A stretch of DNA of 64,000 bases from Diplonema papillatum (taxonomy: Eukaryota; Euglenozoa; Diplonemea; Diplonemida; Diplonemidae): NCBI GenBank assembly GCA_030068145.1, contig JAPJBO010000397.1, positions 1-64,000 on the forward strand, read 5' to 3'. Under the pieces are notes generated by a model. The model saw only the letters and a list, made by a program, of their open reading frames with translations, was not told the DNA's origin and did no database searches. Position 1 is the stretch's first letter. Each line of letters starts with the position of its first letter. The translations under genes were made by a program, and so were the position numbers. Below, in pieces: positions 62,838-64,000 of the stretch.

Positions 62838-62895
62838 AGAGTTAAAAGTTCGCTTGAGATTCTGGGGGCTTTGTGTCTCCAGTTGACCTTTGAGG
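62838..62895 (+). repeat. GTTCGCTTGA motif, copy upstream of the annexin-like exon
   Basis: AGAGTTAAAAGTTCGCTTGA then GATTCTGGGGGCTTTGTGTC and TCCAGTTGACCTTTGAGGC. Confidence 0.75.
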
Positions 62896-62934
62896 CAGGT
62901 AGGACGAGTGCACGAAATTCGCTGACATTAAACC

Positions 62935-63130
62935 TCCAGTTTAGACAGAGCACCCTCGTACGGAAGGTACCGCTTGATCGCGTTGCCTTTGACGTCCGCC
63001 AGCATCAGGTGCGAGTGCGTGGCGGCGAGGGCCCGCTTCTGGAAGTGGCCCTTCGCGCTCTTCTTCTCGACGACCCGCAGGAACCGAGCCCGGGGAAGTC
63101 CGTGAACCCTGACAGAACACTGCCTCTCGT
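62935..63130 (-). pseudogene. Partial copy of the PH-domain exon
   Basis: The minus strand repeats RFLRVVEKKSAKGHFQKRAL and the following ATHSHLMLADVKGNAIKRYL codons of the gene at 63375 almost exactly, but starts and ends within that exon and has a frame break near its start. It lies downstream of the gene, beyond a repeat U copy. Confidence 0.88.
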
Positions 63131-63189
63131 GCACGTTCGATGCTAGCATCAGTCTTCGAAGAAGATCTTACATCATAACATCGTAAACC

Positions 63190-63335
63190 CGTACACCGCG
63201 AGAGTAGGAGAAAGTAGAAAGGGAAACTAGAGTTTTCGTTGACCGCAAATTGGTGGCAAATTTGGCAAATGATCATGATCAGAAGGTCCTACTTGGGCGG
63301 TTAAGTTTCCTCACACATTGCATGTGGCTAAAATT
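63190..63335 (+). repeat. Repeat U, copy 4 (empty site for the hAT-like MITE)
   Basis: GGGAAACTAGAGTTTTCGTT at 63221 is uninterrupted, whereas the 46.1-kb copy has a 344-bp insertion at GGGAAACT. It lacks the GATTCTGAGCCC segment seen in the other copies. Confidence 0.85.
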
Positions 63336-63374
63336 AAAATATGGTTTTATATGGAAATGTGGGAGAGTGCACAC

Positions 63375-64000
63375 CCGTGATGCTCTCGTACGGAATGTAC
63401 CGCTTGATCGCGTTGCTTTTGATGTCCGCCAGCATCAGGTGCGAGTGCGTGGCGGCGAGGGCCCGCTTCTGGAAGTGGCCCTTCGCGCTCTTCTTCTCGA
63501 CGACCCGCAGGAACCGGAGCCCGGGGAAGTCCGCGAACCCCGGAATCTTGGCCGACGGCCGGACGCGCGGCGGCAGCGCGGCCTCGTTCATCACGAAGCA
63601 CACGGACGGCGCGCGCGACAGCGCGACCGACGACGAAAAGGAGTCGTTCGACGGCTCGTACAGCGAGTGGGCAAAGTCGAGCTCCGACGCGACCGAGTGC
63701 CGACCCGGCGGCAGCGACCGGCCCCGCGACTCCCGGCCGGTCGTAGGGCTGGGCAGCGTGTGGCGCAGGTTGCCGGGCGGCTGCCTGCCTTTGTCGTCGC
63801 CGGCGTTGCTCGACGCCGAACGGGTCCGGGAGAGGGCGCTGATCGCTCGCTTGAAGTCGCTCGCCTCCGGCGGGCTCGCAGACCGGCCACCCTCCTTCTT
63901 CAAGACGGACGCCGGCGATTCGTACAGCTTGCTCTTGACGAGGTGCGACTGGTGCGTCAGTTCGGACAGCGTCACCGCGTTGTGGAAGGCAACGTCGATG
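63375..64000 (-). CDS. PH-like domain protein, partial (runs off the window)
   Basis: An exon ending at the donor ATCACGG|GTGTGC (63375) and open to the right edge. The first 140 residues are Ser/Arg-rich and probably disordered (FKRAISALSRTRSASSNAGD). The end holds the first strands of a PH-type fold: FADFPGLRFLRVVEKKSAKG, HFQKRALAATHSHLMLADIK and SNAIKRYIPYESITG, with a Lys/Arg-rich first loop suited to phosphoinositide binding. The rest of the domain must lie in a following exon, not found before the partial copy at 62935. Start beyond the window. Confidence 0.55.

Noticed and set aside
1-64000. Search for CRISPR arrays, rRNA genes and complete tRNA genes
   Set aside because: Short tandem repeats here have no unique spacers, no rRNA-conserved words were recognised, and the two tRNA-like sequences do not fold into functional tRNAs.
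1-64000. Spliced-leader RNA gene that would identify the lineage
   Set aside because: No tandem SL-type unit or 5S-linked arrangement was recognised, so organism assignment stays tentative.

Overview
The window looks like nuclear DNA of a protist. Exons are GC-rich, spacers and introns are AT-richer and full of repeats, splice signals are visible, and there are no bacterial-type operons, rRNA genes, intact tRNA genes or CRISPR arrays. Every host gene I can support (nine loci) is on the minus strand; the only clear plus-strand protein is a LINE-type reverse transcriptase. One-directional gene order, a metacaspase homologue that lacks its catalytic residues and carries an N-terminal acylation signal (as in trypanosomatid MCA4), and PH-like domains of a style I associate with kinetoplastids suggest a euglenozoan. 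A diplonemid is my best guess and a dinoflagellate the main alternative. I found no spliced-leader gene to settle this.

Layout. 0-1.7 kb: LINE reverse transcriptase remnant. 2.5-9.5 kb: dispersed repeats, hairpins and one orphan coding fragment. 9.6-10.7 kb: tRNA-like SINE head and a 48-bp satellite. 10.8-16.8 kb: two-exon J-domain (DnaJ-like) gene. 17-23.6 kb: repeats, a second tRNA-like head, palindromic elements. 23.6-26.2 kb: acylated pseudo-metacaspase, its partial copies, and a plus-strand Cys-rich fragment. 26.2-31 kb: minisatellites, dispersed repeats and a 102-bp MITE. 31.1-35.7 kb: FLVCR/SLC49-like MFS transporter with 3' copies, one of them split by a 1.46-kb element with long inverted arms. 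36.8-40.2 kb: ARM/HEAT-type gene preceded by a higher-order array of its own 5' exon. 42.1-43.6 kb: BART-domain gene followed by decayed copies of its 3' end. 44-50.5 kb: several MITEs and dispersed repeats. 51.2-56.8 kb: large C2 protein with phospho-site-like repeats, preceded by a 4 x 240 bp array. 56.9-58.2 kb: PH-like plus Cys-rich zinc-binding gene. 58.4-61.1 kb: decayed ORFs of unknown origin. 61.9-62.7 kb: annexin-like exon. 63.4-64 kb: PH-domain exon running off the window.

The dominant signal is architectural. At least seven of the nine genes are accompanied by tandem, usually decayed copies of one of their own exon edges (part of an exon plus the adjoining intron or UTR). In the J-domain intron four copies share the same exon-side breakpoint. 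Alongside this are at least six short non-autonomous transposons (two elements can be compared with an empty site elsewhere in the window), a dispersed hairpin repeat that carries a splice-donor-like sequence on each strand, and a roughly 50-bp motif that appears almost only in one orientation, several times next to exon starts. Together they point to a genome where introns and intergenic regions grow by tandem duplication across splice sites and by small mobile elements. Splice junctions below are inferred from frame, homology and GT/AG signals only.
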